From Paracoccaceae bacterium (GTDB lineage: Bacteria > Pseudomonadota > Alphaproteobacteria > Rhodobacterales > Rhodobacteraceae): a stretch of 64,000 nt of DNA. Made by a program: the position numbers and the translations under genes. Numbering within the stretch: the first letter of the stretch is position 1; each line of letters opens with the position of its first letter. Location: positions 21,586-85,585 of the forward strand of contig SBGD01000083.1 of assembly GCA_006226775.1 (NCBI GenBank), read 5' to 3'. Below the pieces are notes generated by a model that was given only the letters and a program-made list of their open reading frames with translations, made no database searches and had not been told where the DNA came from. Shown piece by piece: positions 17,015-25,120 of the stretch.

Positions 17015-17320
17015 ATGTCGAATATGATGAAGACCTTTGCCGTGGCCGGCGCCGTTGCCGCCGCTCTTGCCGCCCAGACCACCACCGCCAGCGCGCAGGA
17101 AAAGGAAAAATGCTACGGCGTGTCGATGGCCGGCGAAAACGATTGCGCCGCGGGCCCCGGCACCACCTGCGCCGGCACCTCGAAAGTCGATTACCAGGGC
17201 AATGCCTGGACGCTGGTGGACGCCGGCACCTGCACCGAGATCGAGCTTCCCGAGATGGCCGACGGATCGGCGCGCATGGGCTCGCTCGAGCCGCTCGAGC
17301 GCGACCTGCCGGCAAGCTGA
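17015..17320 (+). CDS. bufA1: Bufferin (DUF2282) metallophore precursor BufA1
   Basis: 101 aa precursor of a periplasmic metal-binding RiPP. A Sec signal peptide (cleavage near TTASA-like TTTASA|Q, residue 27) leads into the family core with four Cys: [18 protein letters not shown] and GTC (residues 33, 44, 52, 73). In the bufferin family the core Cys are modified by BufB/BufC, and the mature peptide sequesters copper or zinc. About 25 residues follow the last Cys, ending [20 protein letters not shown] is 8 nt upstream. First gene of bufA-B-C-D. Confidence 0.9.
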   Translation: MSNMMKTFAVAGAVAAALAAQTTTASAQEKEKCYGVSMAGENDCAAGPGTTCAGTSKVDYQGNAWTLVDAGTCTEIELPEMADGSARMGSLEPLERDLPAS

Positions 17321-17371
17321 ACCGGCCCCGGGTGGGCAGCGCTGCCCACCCTCCGCAGGAGGGGACAGCAC

Positions 17372-18253
17372 ATGCTGGATGACAACCGACCGTCTCACGG
17401 CCTGCCCGCCGCGCCGGGCGTGGGCTACAAGCCGCAGCACTACGCCGAGATCATCGCCGATGCCGCGCCGGTGGCCTGGCTCGAGATCCATGCCGAGAAT
17501 TACATGGGCGACGGCGGACGCCCCCTGGCGCAGCTGCGCGCGCTGTCGGAGCGGTTTGCCATCTCGGTGCACGGGGTCGGCCTGTCGATCGGCGGCGAAG
17601 GCCCGCTGGACGCCGGGCACCTGTCGCGGCTGAAACACCTCTGCGACTGGCTGCACCCGGCCAGTTTCTCCGAGCACCTGGCCTGGTCGAGCCATGACAG
17701 CCAGTTTCTCAACGACCTGCTGCCGCTGCCCTATACCGATGCCACCCTGCGGCGCGTCTGCGCTCACATCGACGAGGTGCAGGATGTCACCGGGCGGCAG
17801 ATGCTGCTGGAAAACCCCTCCTCCTACCTGGCCTTTGCCGAGAGCACCTGGGACGAGCCCGCCTTTCTGGACGAGGTCGCGCGGCGCACCGGCTGCGGGT
17901 TGCTGCTGGATGTGAACAATGTCTTCGTCTCGGCCACCAACCTCGGGTTTTCGCCGCAGGCCTATATCGAGGCCTTCCCGCTGGCCCGGGTGGGCGAGAT
18001 CCACCTCGGCGGCCATGACGAGGATGAAGACGATCATGGCGCGCCGCTCTTGGTCGACAGCCATGGGCGCGCGGTGGTCGATCCGGTCTGGGCGCTGCTG
18101 GACCATACGCTGGCGCGGTCCGGGCCGAAGCCGCTCTTGATCGAATGGGACAATGACGTGCCAGGCTGGCCGGTGCTGCGCGCCGAGGCGCGGCGCGCGC
18201 AGGACGCGCTGGCCCGGGTGCCCGCCCGGGTGCCCGCCCGGATACCCGCATGA
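17372..18253 (+). CDS. bufB: Bufferin maturation enzyme BufB (DUF692, MbnB-like)
   Basis: 293 aa TIM-barrel iron enzyme of the DUF692/MNIO family, which includes MbnB of methanobactin synthesis. Likely metal ligands are visible in [45 protein letters not shown] and [13 protein letters not shown]. Family members oxidise cysteine in the precursor peptide. AGGAGGGG lies 8 nt before the ATG. The C-terminus has a [14 protein letters not shown] run caused by a short GTGCCCGCCCGG repeat. It overlaps bufC by ATGA. Confidence 0.92.
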   Translation: MLDDNRPSHGLPAAPGVGYKPQHYAEIIADAAPVAWLEIHAENYMGDGGRPLAQLRALSERFAISVHGVGLSIGGEGPLDAGHLSRLKHLCDWLHPASFSEHLAWSSHDSQFLNDLLPLPYTDATLRRVCAHIDEVQDVTGRQMLLENPSSYLAFAESTWDEPAFLDEVARRTGCGLLLDVNNVFVSATNLGFSPQAYIEAFPLARVGEIHLGGHDEDEDDHGAPLLVDSHGRAVVDPVWALLDHTLARSGPKPLLIEWDNDVPGWPVLRAEARRAQDALARVPARVPARIPA

Positions 18254-18999
18254 CCCGCCAGGCCGAGTTCCGCGGCGCGCTTCTGGACGCGGCGGCGCCG
18301 CGCCCGGCGGGCCTCGTGGATGGCCAGGGCCGACCCGCCGGGCGGCGCTATGACGTCTATCGCAACAATATCGCGACCTCGCTGGGCGAGGCGCTGGCCA
18401 CGGGCTTTCCGGCGGTGGCAAAGCTCCTGGGCGCGGAGAATTTCAAGGCCCTCGCCGCGCTCTACCTGCGCGCCGCGCCGCCCGACAGCCCGCGAATGAT
18501 GCTCTATGGCGCGGGGTTCGGTGACTTCCTCGAGGGTATCGCACAATTGCGGAAATACCCCTATCTCGGCGATGTGGCGCGGCTGGAATACGCCCTGCGC
18601 GAAAGCTATCACGCCGGCGACGCAGCCGCCCTGCCCGCCACGGCGCTGGCCATTGCCCCCGAGGCGCTTCTGGCGGCGCGGCTGGGGCTCGCGCCCTCGG
18701 TGCGGCTGATCCGCTCGCGCCACCCGGTGGTCTCGATCTGGGCCTGGAACATGGCGGGCGGCGCAAAACCCGCGGGCGGCGCCGAGGACGCGCTGATCCT
18801 GCGGGCAGAGTTCGCCCCGGTGCCGCAGGTGCTGGCGCCGGGGGGCCACGAGTTCCTCTCGGCCCTGCGGCGGGGCGAGACGCTGGGCACGGCCTATGAC
18901 GCCGCGCTGGCCCGGGCGGCGGAGTTCGACCTGTCGCCGCTGCTGGCGTGCCTGCTGGCGGGAAATGCACTGACCGAATGGAAGGAAGAAAGCCCATGA
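18250..18999 (+). CDS. bufC: Bufferin maturation partner BufC (DUF2063/HvfC)
   Basis: 249 aa. The N-terminal helical domain reads [11 protein letters not shown]...[30 protein letters not shown], the HvfC/BufC signature (VYRNNv, L..a.P...lvG). The C-terminal half resembles the RRE-like partner domain of MNIO systems. It binds BufB and presents the precursor. ATGA overlaps on both sides show tight coupling in bufBCD. Confidence 0.9.
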   Translation: MTRQAEFRGALLDAAAPRPAGLVDGQGRPAGRRYDVYRNNIATSLGEALATGFPAVAKLLGAENFKALAALYLRAAPPDSPRMMLYGAGFGDFLEGIAQLRKYPYLGDVARLEYALRESYHAGDAAALPATALAIAPEALLAARLGLAPSVRLIRSRHPVVSIWAWNMAGGAKPAGGAEDALILRAEFAPVPQVLAPGGHEFLSALRRGETLGTAYDAALARAAEFDLSPLLACLLAGNALTEWKEESP

Positions 19000-19559
19000 C
19001 CGCGCTGGTGACCCTGCATGACATAATTTTCGAGGCGGTGGAGCGGAGCTTGAGCGGCTTGATCCCCCTGCTGGCGCGGTTCGTTTTCGCGGCGGTGCTG
19101 CTGGTCTATTTCTGGCACTCGGCGCTGACCAAGCTGGGCGACGGGATCCTCGGCTTTTTGAAACCCTCGACCGGCGCCTATGCGCAGATCTTCCCGAAAG
19201 CGATGGAAGCGGTGAGCTATGACGTGAGCCAGTTGTCGGTGTTTCACTGGCTGGTGGTCGTGGCGGGCACCTGGGCGGAGTTTCTCCTGCCGCTGCTGAT
19301 CGTCATCGGGCTGGCCACGCGGCTGGCGGCGCTGGGGATGATCGGCTTTGTCGTGGTGCAGAGCCTCACCGATCTCTACGGCCATGGCGGCATCGCCCAT
19401 CCCGAAACGCTGGGCGCCTGGTTCGACCGGGTGCCGGATGCGGCGATCCTCGATCAGCGGGCCTTCTGGATCTTCCTGCTGGCGGTGCCGGTGATCCGCG
19501 GCGCGGGTGTGCTGTCGCTGGACCGGATCCTCAGCCGCGCGGTGCTGGGCCGTCCGTAG
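18996..19559 (+). CDS. bufD: DoxX-family membrane protein BufD
   Basis: 187 aa with four TM segments (LIPLLARFVFAAVLLVYFW, LSVFHWLVVVAGTWAEFLLPLLIVIGL, LAALGMIGFVVVQSLTDLYG, FWIFLLAVPVIRGAGVL). The arrangement and the WAEFLLPLLIVIGLATRLAAL stretch are DoxX/SURF4-like. DoxX proteins commonly close DUF2282-DUF692-DUF2063 operons; the role is unknown, perhaps redox supply in the membrane. The start at the ATGA overlap with bufC was chosen over the longer ORF. Confidence 0.88.
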   Translation: MTALVTLHDIIFEAVERSLSGLIPLLARFVFAAVLLVYFWHSALTKLGDGILGFLKPSTGAYAQIFPKAMEAVSYDVSQLSVFHWLVVVAGTWAEFLLPLLIVIGLATRLAALGMIGFVVVQSLTDLYGHGGIAHPETLGAWFDRVPDAAILDQRAFWIFLLAVPVIRGAGVLSLDRILSRAVLGRP

Positions 19560-19638
19560 GAGGCCTGAGTGGGTCAGTCGCAAGAAAGGCCGGGGGGTCG
19601 GCGAAGGCAGACAAGCCGACACCAGGGGCACCGGCGCG

Positions 19639-20061
19639 CTATCCGCGCAGCGCCTGCTTCAGCACCGTGTCGACATCCTTGATCAGTGGCAAGGCCCCGG
19701 CCAGCACATCCTCGATGGCCACCCAGCGCACCTCCGCCGCATCGTCACAGGCCGCCAGCACACCCTGCGGATCGCGGCAGCGCACCGCCACCAGCAGGTA
19801 GTGATAAAGCAGCGCCCCGCCCGGATCGAAGGCGATCGCATCCAGATGCATCAGCGTCTCGGCGGGGGTGGCGGCCAGGCAGGTTTCTTCCAGCAATTCG
19901 CGCGCGGCAGCGGCATGGGCGGTTTCGCCCGGCTCCACATGGCCGCCGGGATAGCCCCAGAGCCCGGCATTGGGCTTGTCGGCCCCGCGCAGCGCCAGCA
20001 GCACCCGACCCGCGTCGATCACCACCGCAAGCGCGCCGAGACGGGGCCAGTCCGCGCCCAT
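19639..20061 (-). CDS. NUDIX hydrolase
   Basis: 140 aa. The Nudix box GGHVEPGETAHAAAARELLEETC is intact apart from spacing variation (G x5 E x7 REuxEE). The N-terminal VVIDAGRVLLALRGADKPNAGLWGYPGG resembles ADP-ribose or nucleotide-sugar pyrophosphatases. Substrate not predictable. It is 4 bp from the upstream membrane-protein gene, so they form an operon. Confidence 0.88.
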   Translation of the reverse strand: MGADWPRLGALAVVIDAGRVLLALRGADKPNAGLWGYPGGHVEPGETAHAAAARELLEETCLAATPAETLMHLDAIAFDPGGALLYHYLLVAVRCRDPQGVLAACDDAAEVRWVAIEDVLAGALPLIKDVDTVLKQALRG

Positions 20062-20065
20062 CGGC

Positions 20066-20434
20066 TCAGAAATGCGCCTTGGGCTCATCCGGCTTGCCCG
20101 CGGCCAGCGCGAGCAGACCGCCGAGCCCGGTGAAGGCGATGGGAAACATCGTGCCGACGTTGAAGCCATAGGCGGCATACATCAACCCGCAGGCCAGCAG
20201 CATCGCCACCCCGCCCCAAAGCGCGCGGGCCTTGGCCATGGCGCCGCCGGCAATCGCCAGAAGCGGCGCCAGCACGGCGGCGGTGCGGATCAATTCGACA
20301 TTGCCGACCTGATACGCCAGGCCCTCGATCTCGCCATAGCGCTGGATCGCCTCGGTATAGCCGTAGCTGAAGACCCCCACGATCATCGCGATCACCCCGC
20401 CAATCACCCCGAGGGTCAGTGCTGCATTGCGCAT
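20066..20434 (-). CDS. Small tetra-spanning membrane protein
   Basis: 122 aa with four TM helices (ALTLGVIGGVIAMIVGVFSYGY, TAAVLAPLLAIAGGAM, LWGGVAMLLACGLMYAAYGF, MFPIAFTGLGGLLALAAG). AAGGAGG lies 8 nt upstream. The pattern resembles DUF4064-like membrane proteins, but I am not certain. Probably co-transcribed with the NUDIX gene. Confidence 0.7.
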   Translation of the reverse strand: MRNAALTLGVIGGVIAMIVGVFSYGYTEAIQRYGEIEGLAYQVGNVELIRTAAVLAPLLAIAGGAMAKARALWGGVAMLLACGLMYAAYGFNVGTMFPIAFTGLGGLLALAAGKPDEPKAHF

Positions 20435-20515
20435 GGCGCGCCTCCTTTGCTCCGGATCTCACCTAGGGGTTCGGGCCCGGGGATCCAAGACGGGAAAACC
20501 GCCGGAAATTCCCCG

Positions 20516-20830
20516 TCAGACCCCAAGCGCGGCCTGCACCTGCTTGTCCCAGCCGAGGTAGAGCGCATCGCCGTGCGCGATCAGCGGGCGTTTCATCAGC
20601 GTCGGATGAGCCTTGAGCAGCGAAAGCGGCGGCGCGGCGCGCGCCTCGGTGGACAACTCGCGCCAGGTGGTCGAGCGGGTGTTGATCGTCCGCGCGCCGA
20701 ACCGCTCGAGCGCGGCCCTCAGCACCGCCTCGGGGACGCCCTGGGTGCGGACATCGACGAATTCCGCATCTTCCAGCTGTTTCAATGCCTTGCGGCAGGT
20801 GTCGCAGTTCTTCAGCCCGTAAAGACGCAT
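20516..20830 (-). CDS. ArsC/Spx-family reductase-like protein
   Basis: 104 aa thioredoxin-fold protein. MRLYGLKNCDTCRKALKQLE carries the CxxC motif of the YffB/Spx/ArsC group, and the C-terminal TLMKRPLIAHGDALYLGWD matches the family xxxKRP motif. Chromosomal copies of this type are usually YffB-like (glutathione-linked) and not true arsenate reductases. GAGG precedes the chosen ATG. Confidence 0.88.
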   Translation of the reverse strand: MRLYGLKNCDTCRKALKQLEDAEFVDVRTQGVPEAVLRAALERFGARTINTRSTTWRELSTEARAAPPLSLLKAHPTLMKRPLIAHGDALYLGWDKQVQAALGV

Positions 20831-21063
20831 GTGTTCCTCGAAAATGCAGCGGTGTTGACCTGCGCAAGATACCACCCAATTGCCGCCGGGCCAGAGCGAT
20901 ATGCTTGATTTCTCGCGCATCCGTGCAATCCTTGGCCGGCGCCACGCCGTCGATCCGCCCGGTGCGCGCCGGGGGGCCTTGCCCGCCGGGATGAAAGACA
21001 GATGCGGCGCAAAGACCCGGACCCGCAGGGGGGTCCGGCACGACAAGTGAAGGAGACGCGGAC

Positions 21064-21270
21064 ATGCCGACAGGCACCGTGAAGTGGTTCAACACCACGA
21101 AAGGCTATGGTTTCATCGAACCCAGCGAGGGCGGCAAGGACGTATTCGTCCATATTTCAGCCGTGCAACAGTCCAATCTGACCGGGTTGGCCGACAATCA
21201 GAAGGTGGAGTACGAATTGCGGGAAGGCCGCGATGGGCGGCAGATGGCAGCCGACCTGAAATTGCTCTGA
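21064..21270 (+). CDS. cspA: Cold-shock-domain protein
   Basis: 68 aa OB-fold RNA/DNA-binding protein. RNP motifs KGYGFIEP and DVFVHIS are present in MPTGTVKWFNTTKGYGFIEP. RBS GAAGGAGA lies 8 nt upstream. The 230-bp gap before it holds the divergent promoters for this gene and the ArsC-like gene. Confidence 0.95.
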   Translation: MPTGTVKWFNTTKGYGFIEPSEGGKDVFVHISAVQQSNLTGLADNQKVEYELREGRDGRQMAADLKLL

Positions 21271-21279
21271 CCTGTCCGG

Positions 21280-21340
21280 GGCGAGGAAAGCCCGCAAGGG
21301 CTTGAGGAGCGGCTCCTCGGCCCTTGCGGGCCTCCTCGCC
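21280..21340. terminator. Bidirectional hairpin between cspA and the metR-like gene
   Basis: A 12-bp perfect stem GCCCGCAAGGGC / GCCCTTGCGGGC (21290-21331), extended outward by GGCGAGGA / TCCTCGCC and inward by GAGGAGC/GCTCCTC. It separates convergent genes. No clear T-run, so termination may rely on the stem or on Rho. Confidence 0.65.
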
Positions 21341-22246
21341 TCAGGCCGCCTGCAGCCGCGCCGCCTCGGTCCGGGCGAGCGCGATCAGGTCCTGCATGTA
21401 GGGTTTGTCCAGATCGTCGCTGCGGGTGGCGGCAAACAGCGTGCGCGTCAGGCCCTTGGCGGTCAGCGGCCGGGTCACGTAGTCGGAATTGTACTTCACC
21501 TCGCGCACCACCCAGTCGGGCAGCACCGCAACCCCGCGGTTCGAGGCCACCAGCAGCAGGATCACCGCCGTCAGCTCCGCCTGGCGCACCGCGGCGGGTT
21601 CCACCCGCGCGGGGATCAGCAACTGGCTGAAGACATCCAGCCGCGTGCGTTCCACCGGGTAGGTGATCAGCGTCTGGCCGCGGAAATCCTGCGCCTCGAC
21701 AAAGGGTTTCGCCGCCAGCGGATGATCCTTGGAGGCCACGAAGACCGGCGCGTAATCAAAGAGTTCGGTGAAATCGACGCCGGCCAGGTCCTCGGGATCG
21801 GAGGAGACGACGAGGTCGACCTCCTCCTTCTGCAGCGCCGGCAGCGCGTCGAAGGCCAGCCCGGGGCGGATGTCGACATCGACATCGGGCCAGGACTTGC
21901 GGAAGGCCTCCAGCACCGGAAAGAGCCATTCGAAACAGGCGTGGCATTCGATGGCGATGTGCAGCCGCCCGGATTTGCCGTCGCGCAGGCCGGTGAACTC
22001 GGCCTGAAGCGCCTCGATCTCGGGCAGGATCTTCTCGGCGGTGCGCAAAAGGCGCATCCCGGCGGCGGAAAGCTTCATCGGCTTGGAGCGGCGCACGAAG
22101 AGCTCGACCCCCGCCTGATCCTCCAACCCCTTGATCTGATGCGACAAGGCGGATTGGGTGATATTGAGCTGGTCGGCCGCCTTGCCCAGGCCGCCGGCCT
22201 CGTGGATCGCCTTGATCGTGCGCAGGTGGCGGAACTCGATATGCAT
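21341..22246 (-). CDS. metR: LysR-type regulator, MetR-like
   Basis: 301 aa. The N-terminal winged helix MHIEFRHLRTIKAIHEAGGLGKAADQLNITQSALSHQIKGLE closely follows MetR. The effector domain contains HIAIECHACFEWLFPVLEAF, a segment typical of MetR, which senses homocysteine. It lies divergent from metF, as expected for a regulator of methionine and C1 metabolism. Start 22246 trims 26 residues from the ORF. Confidence 0.85.
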   Translation of the reverse strand: MHIEFRHLRTIKAIHEAGGLGKAADQLNITQSALSHQIKGLEDQAGVELFVRRSKPMKLSAAGMRLLRTAEKILPEIEALQAEFTGLRDGKSGRLHIAIECHACFEWLFPVLEAFRKSWPDVDVDIRPGLAFDALPALQKEEVDLVVSSDPEDLAGVDFTELFDYAPVFVASKDHPLAAKPFVEAQDFRGQTLITYPVERTRLDVFSQLLIPARVEPAAVRQAELTAVILLLVASNRGVAVLPDWVVREVKYNSDYVTRPLTAKGLTRTLFAATRSDDLDKPYMQDLIALARTEAARLQAA

Positions 22247-22274
22247 GCGCGCCTCATGATGGTGATGAAAACTA

Positions 22275-22287
22275 TGAGTTTGTCTCA
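22275..22287. promoter_or_regulatory. Putative MetR operator in the metR-metF intergenic region
   Basis: TGAGTTTGTCTCA is a 4-5-4 inverted repeat, close to the enterobacterial MetR box TGAA-N5-TTCA. It lies between the divergent starts of metR and metF. Confidence 0.5.
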
Positions 22288-22335
22288 CAATGCCGCATTT
22301 GCGACAAGGTGGAAACGCTGACACGAGGAATCACC

Positions 22336-23202
22336 ATGACTGTCCCCGCCGTATCCTTCGAATTCTTCCCGCCGCGCGATCTGGAAGCCTCGTTCCGGCT
22401 CTGGGACACCGTCCAGGTTCTGGCCCCGCTGGCGCCGCGCTTCGTCTCGGTGACCTATGGCGCGGGCGGCACCACGCGCGAGCTGACCCGCGACGCGGTC
22501 TCGACGCTGCACAAGTCCAGCGGATTGCAGGTGGCGGCGCATCTGACCTGCGTCAATGCCAGCCGCGAGGAAACCCTTGGCATTGCGGCCGATTTCGCCA
22601 AGGCCGGGGTGCGCGACATCGTTGCCCTGCGCGGCGATCCGCCGAAGGGCGCTGCGGGGTTCGAGGCCCATCCGCAAGGCTTCCGCGACAGTTGCGAGCT
22701 GATTGCCGCGCTGAAGGAGGCCGGCGATTTCACCATCCGCGTCGGCGCCTATCCCGACAAGCACCCCGAGGCGGCGGACGACCAGGCCGATGTCGACTGG
22801 CTCAAGCGCAAGATCGACGCCGGCGCCGACGAGGCGCTGACCCAGTTCTTCTTCGAGGCCGAGACCTTCCTGCGATTCCGCGACCGCTGCGTGAAGGCCG
22901 GCATCGAGGCGCCGATCACCCCGGGCATCCTGCCGATCGAGAACTGGAAGGGCATCCGCAAGTTCGCCCTGGGCTGCGGCACGCCGATCCCGGCCTGGCT
23001 GGACGAGGCCTTTGACAAGGCCGCGCGCGACGGGCGCGAGGACCTGCTGGCCACCGCGCTCTGCACCGAGATGTGCGACACGCTGGTCTCGGAAGGGGTC
23101 GACAGCCTGCATTTCTACACGCTGAACCGGCCGGAACTGACCCGCGACGTCTGTTTCGCGCTGGGGGTGACGCCGAAGGTGCGGCTGGAGAACGTCGCCT
23201 GA
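22336..23202 (+). CDS. metF: 5,10-methylenetetrahydrofolate reductase
   Basis: 288 aa FAD TIM-barrel enzyme making 5-methyl-THF for methionine synthesis. Motifs: VSFEFFPPRD, VSVTYGAGGTTRE, HLTCVNAS, IVALRGDPPKG, TQFFFEAETFLRFRDRC and PGILPIENW. The ATG at 22336 follows GAGGAAT at 6 nt. Divergent from metR. Confidence 0.95.
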   Translation: MTVPAVSFEFFPPRDLEASFRLWDTVQVLAPLAPRFVSVTYGAGGTTRELTRDAVSTLHKSSGLQVAAHLTCVNASREETLGIAADFAKAGVRDIVALRGDPPKGAAGFEAHPQGFRDSCELIAALKEAGDFTIRVGAYPDKHPEAADDQADVDWLKRKIDAGADEALTQFFFEAETFLRFRDRCVKAGIEAPITPGILPIENWKGIRKFALGCGTPIPAWLDEAFDKAARDGREDLLATALCTEMCDTLVSEGVDSLHFYTLNRPELTRDVCFALGVTPKVRLENVA

Positions 23203-23217
23203 ACAAGGCGCTGCGCC

Positions 23218-23284
23218 GTCCCGGACGTGATCCGGGACCTCCCGGCTGACCCGCGGTGCCGAGGTCCCGGATCACGTCCGGGAC
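23218..23284. repeat. REP-like paired palindrome
   Basis: Two 24-nt arms, perfect inverted copies of each other, built on GTCCCGGACGTGATCCGGGAC and separated by about 19 nt. Between convergent metF and lpd. Confidence 0.88.
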
Positions 23285-23314
23285 GCGAAACTTAAAACGG
23301 CGGTCGCAAGGAAA

Positions 23315-23352
23315 AAGGACCGGGCGCGAACCCGGTCCTTCTTCTGTTTTCA
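23315..23352. terminator. Bidirectional Rho-independent terminator (metF / pdh operon)
   Basis: AAGGACCGGG / CCCGGTCCTT 10-bp stem with a 6-nt loop. The plus strand continues CTTCTGTTTT; on the minus strand the stem ends in a run of five T. Confidence 0.8.
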
Positions 23353-23363
23353 GATAGGCACAT

Positions 23364-25109
23364 CTACTTCTTTTTCTTCTTCGGCGGCATCAGGTCGGTG
23401 ATCGTGCCTTCGTACATCTCGGCGGCGAAGTTCACCGTTTCCGACAGCGTCGGGTGCGGGTGGATGGTATGGCCGAGGTCGACCGCATCCGCCCCCATCT
23501 CGATGGCCAGCGCCACTTCCGAGATCAGGTCGCCCGCGTTGGTGCCGACGATCAGCCCGCCGATGATCCGATCATCCTCGGGATCGAAGAGCAGCTTGGT
23601 GATGCCCTCCGAGCGCGCATTGGACAGCGCCTTGCCCGAGGCCGCCCAGGGAAAAACGCCCTTCTCGTAGGTGATGCCGCGGGCCTTGGCCTCGGTCTCG
23701 GTGATGCCGGCCCAGGCGACCTCGGGGTCGGTATAGGCCACCGAGGGGATCAGCCGCGCGTCGAAGAAGCGCTTGTGCCCGGCACAGACCTCGGCCGCGA
23801 CCTTGCCCTCGTGCACCGCCTTGTGTGCCAGCATCGGCTGGCCGACCACGTCGCCGATGGCGAAGATGTGGTTGACGCCGGTGCGCTGCTGGCCGTCGAC
23901 GGCGATGAAGCCGCGGTCGTCGACCGCGACACCGGCCTTTTCGGCGTCGATCAGCTTGCCATTGGGCTTGCGGCCCACGGCGACGAGGATCTTGTCGAAG
24001 GTGTCGGTCGTGGTCTCGCCCTTGTCATCCTCGAAGGTGACCTTCAGCCCCTTCTTCTGGGCCTCGACGGCGGTGACCTTGGTCTTGAGCAGGATGTTCT
24101 CGTAACGGCCCTCGATGCGTTTGTGCAGGGGTTTGACGATGTCCTTGTCGGCGCCGGGGATGATCTGGTCCATCAGTTCGACCACGGTGATCTTGGACCC
24201 CAGCGCGTCGTAGACACAGGCCATTTCCAAGCCGATGATGCCGCCGCCCAGGACCAGCATCCGTTTCGGGATGTCTTTCAGTTCCAGCGCGCCGGTACTG
24301 TCGATCACCCGCTCGTCGTCATGCGGGATGAAGGGCAGGTTCACCGGCTCGGAGCCCGCGGCGATGATGCACTGGTCGAAGCTGACGGTTTTCTTGCCCT
24401 CGTCGCCCTCGACCTCGATCATGTTGGGGCCGGTGAAGCGGCCATAGCCCTGCACCACCTCGACCTTGCGGCCTTTGGAGAGGCCCTTCAGACCGCCGGT
24501 CAACTGGCCCACGACGCCGTCCTTGAAGGCGCGCAATTCGTCGAGGTCGATCTTGGGTTTCGAGAAGCTGATGCCGTGCGAGCCCATCTCCTCGGCGTCG
24601 GTGATCACCTTGGCGACGTGCAGCAGCGCCTTGGAGGGGATGCAGCCGACGTTGAGGCAGACCCCGCCGAGGGTGGGGTATTTCTCGATCAGCACCACCT
24701 TCTTGCCAAGGTCGGCGGCGCGGAAGGCGGCGGTATAGCCGCCGGGGCCGGAGCCCAGCACGACGACTTCGCCGTGGATGTCGCCCTTGCCGGTGGCGGA
24801 TCCGGTGGCGGCGACGGATTTCGGGGCCTCGGCGGGGGCCTCTTCGGCCCCTTTCGGCGCCTCATCGGCGGTGCCGCCCTCGGCGCCCTCGATCACCATG
24901 ATGACCGTGCCTTCGGAAACCTTGTCGCCTTCGGCAACCTTGATCTCCTTGATCGTGCCCGCCGCGGGGCTGGGCACTTCCATGGTGGCCTTGTCCGACT
25001 CGAGCTCGAGCAGCGGGTCTTCCTCGGCGACGGTATCGCCCACGGAGACCAGGATCGAGACGACCGGCACGTCGGAGAAATCACCGATATCGGGTACTTT
25101 GATGTCCAT
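23364..25109 (-). CDS. lpdA: Dihydrolipoyl dehydrogenase (E3) with N-terminal lipoyl domain
   Basis: 581 aa. Residues 1-80 form a biotinyl-lipoyl domain with the lipoylation motif ESDKATMEVP. From about residue 115 follows the FAD/NAD disulfide oxidoreductase: GSGPGGYTAAFRAADLG, the redox-active GGVCLNVGCIPSKALLH, and the C-terminal HPTLSE. It regenerates lipoamide of the pyruvate dehydrogenase complex, reducing NAD. The lipoyl domain is nearly identical to that of the adjacent E2. The start at 25109 has GGAGAAAA. Third gene of aceE-aceF-lpdA; gap 11 nt. Confidence 0.95.
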   Translation of the reverse strand: MDIKVPDIGDFSDVPVVSILVSVGDTVAEEDPLLELESDKATMEVPSPAAGTIKEIKVAEGDKVSEGTVIMVIEGAEGGTADEAPKGAEEAPAEAPKSVAATGSATGKGDIHGEVVVLGSGPGGYTAAFRAADLGKKVVLIEKYPTLGGVCLNVGCIPSKALLHVAKVITDAEEMGSHGISFSKPKIDLDELRAFKDGVVGQLTGGLKGLSKGRKVEVVQGYGRFTGPNMIEVEGDEGKKTVSFDQCIIAAGSEPVNLPFIPHDDERVIDSTGALELKDIPKRMLVLGGGIIGLEMACVYDALGSKITVVELMDQIIPGADKDIVKPLHKRIEGRYENILLKTKVTAVEAQKKGLKVTFEDDKGETTTDTFDKILVAVGRKPNGKLIDAEKAGVAVDDRGFIAVDGQQRTGVNHIFAIGDVVGQPMLAHKAVHEGKVAAEVCAGHKRFFDARLIPSVAYTDPEVAWAGITETEAKARGITYEKGVFPWAASGKALSNARSEGITKLLFDPEDDRIIGGLIVGTNAGDLISEVALAIEMGADAVDLGHTIHPHPTLSETVNFAAEMYEGTITDLMPPKKKKK

Positions 25110-25120
25110 AGATTTTCTCC

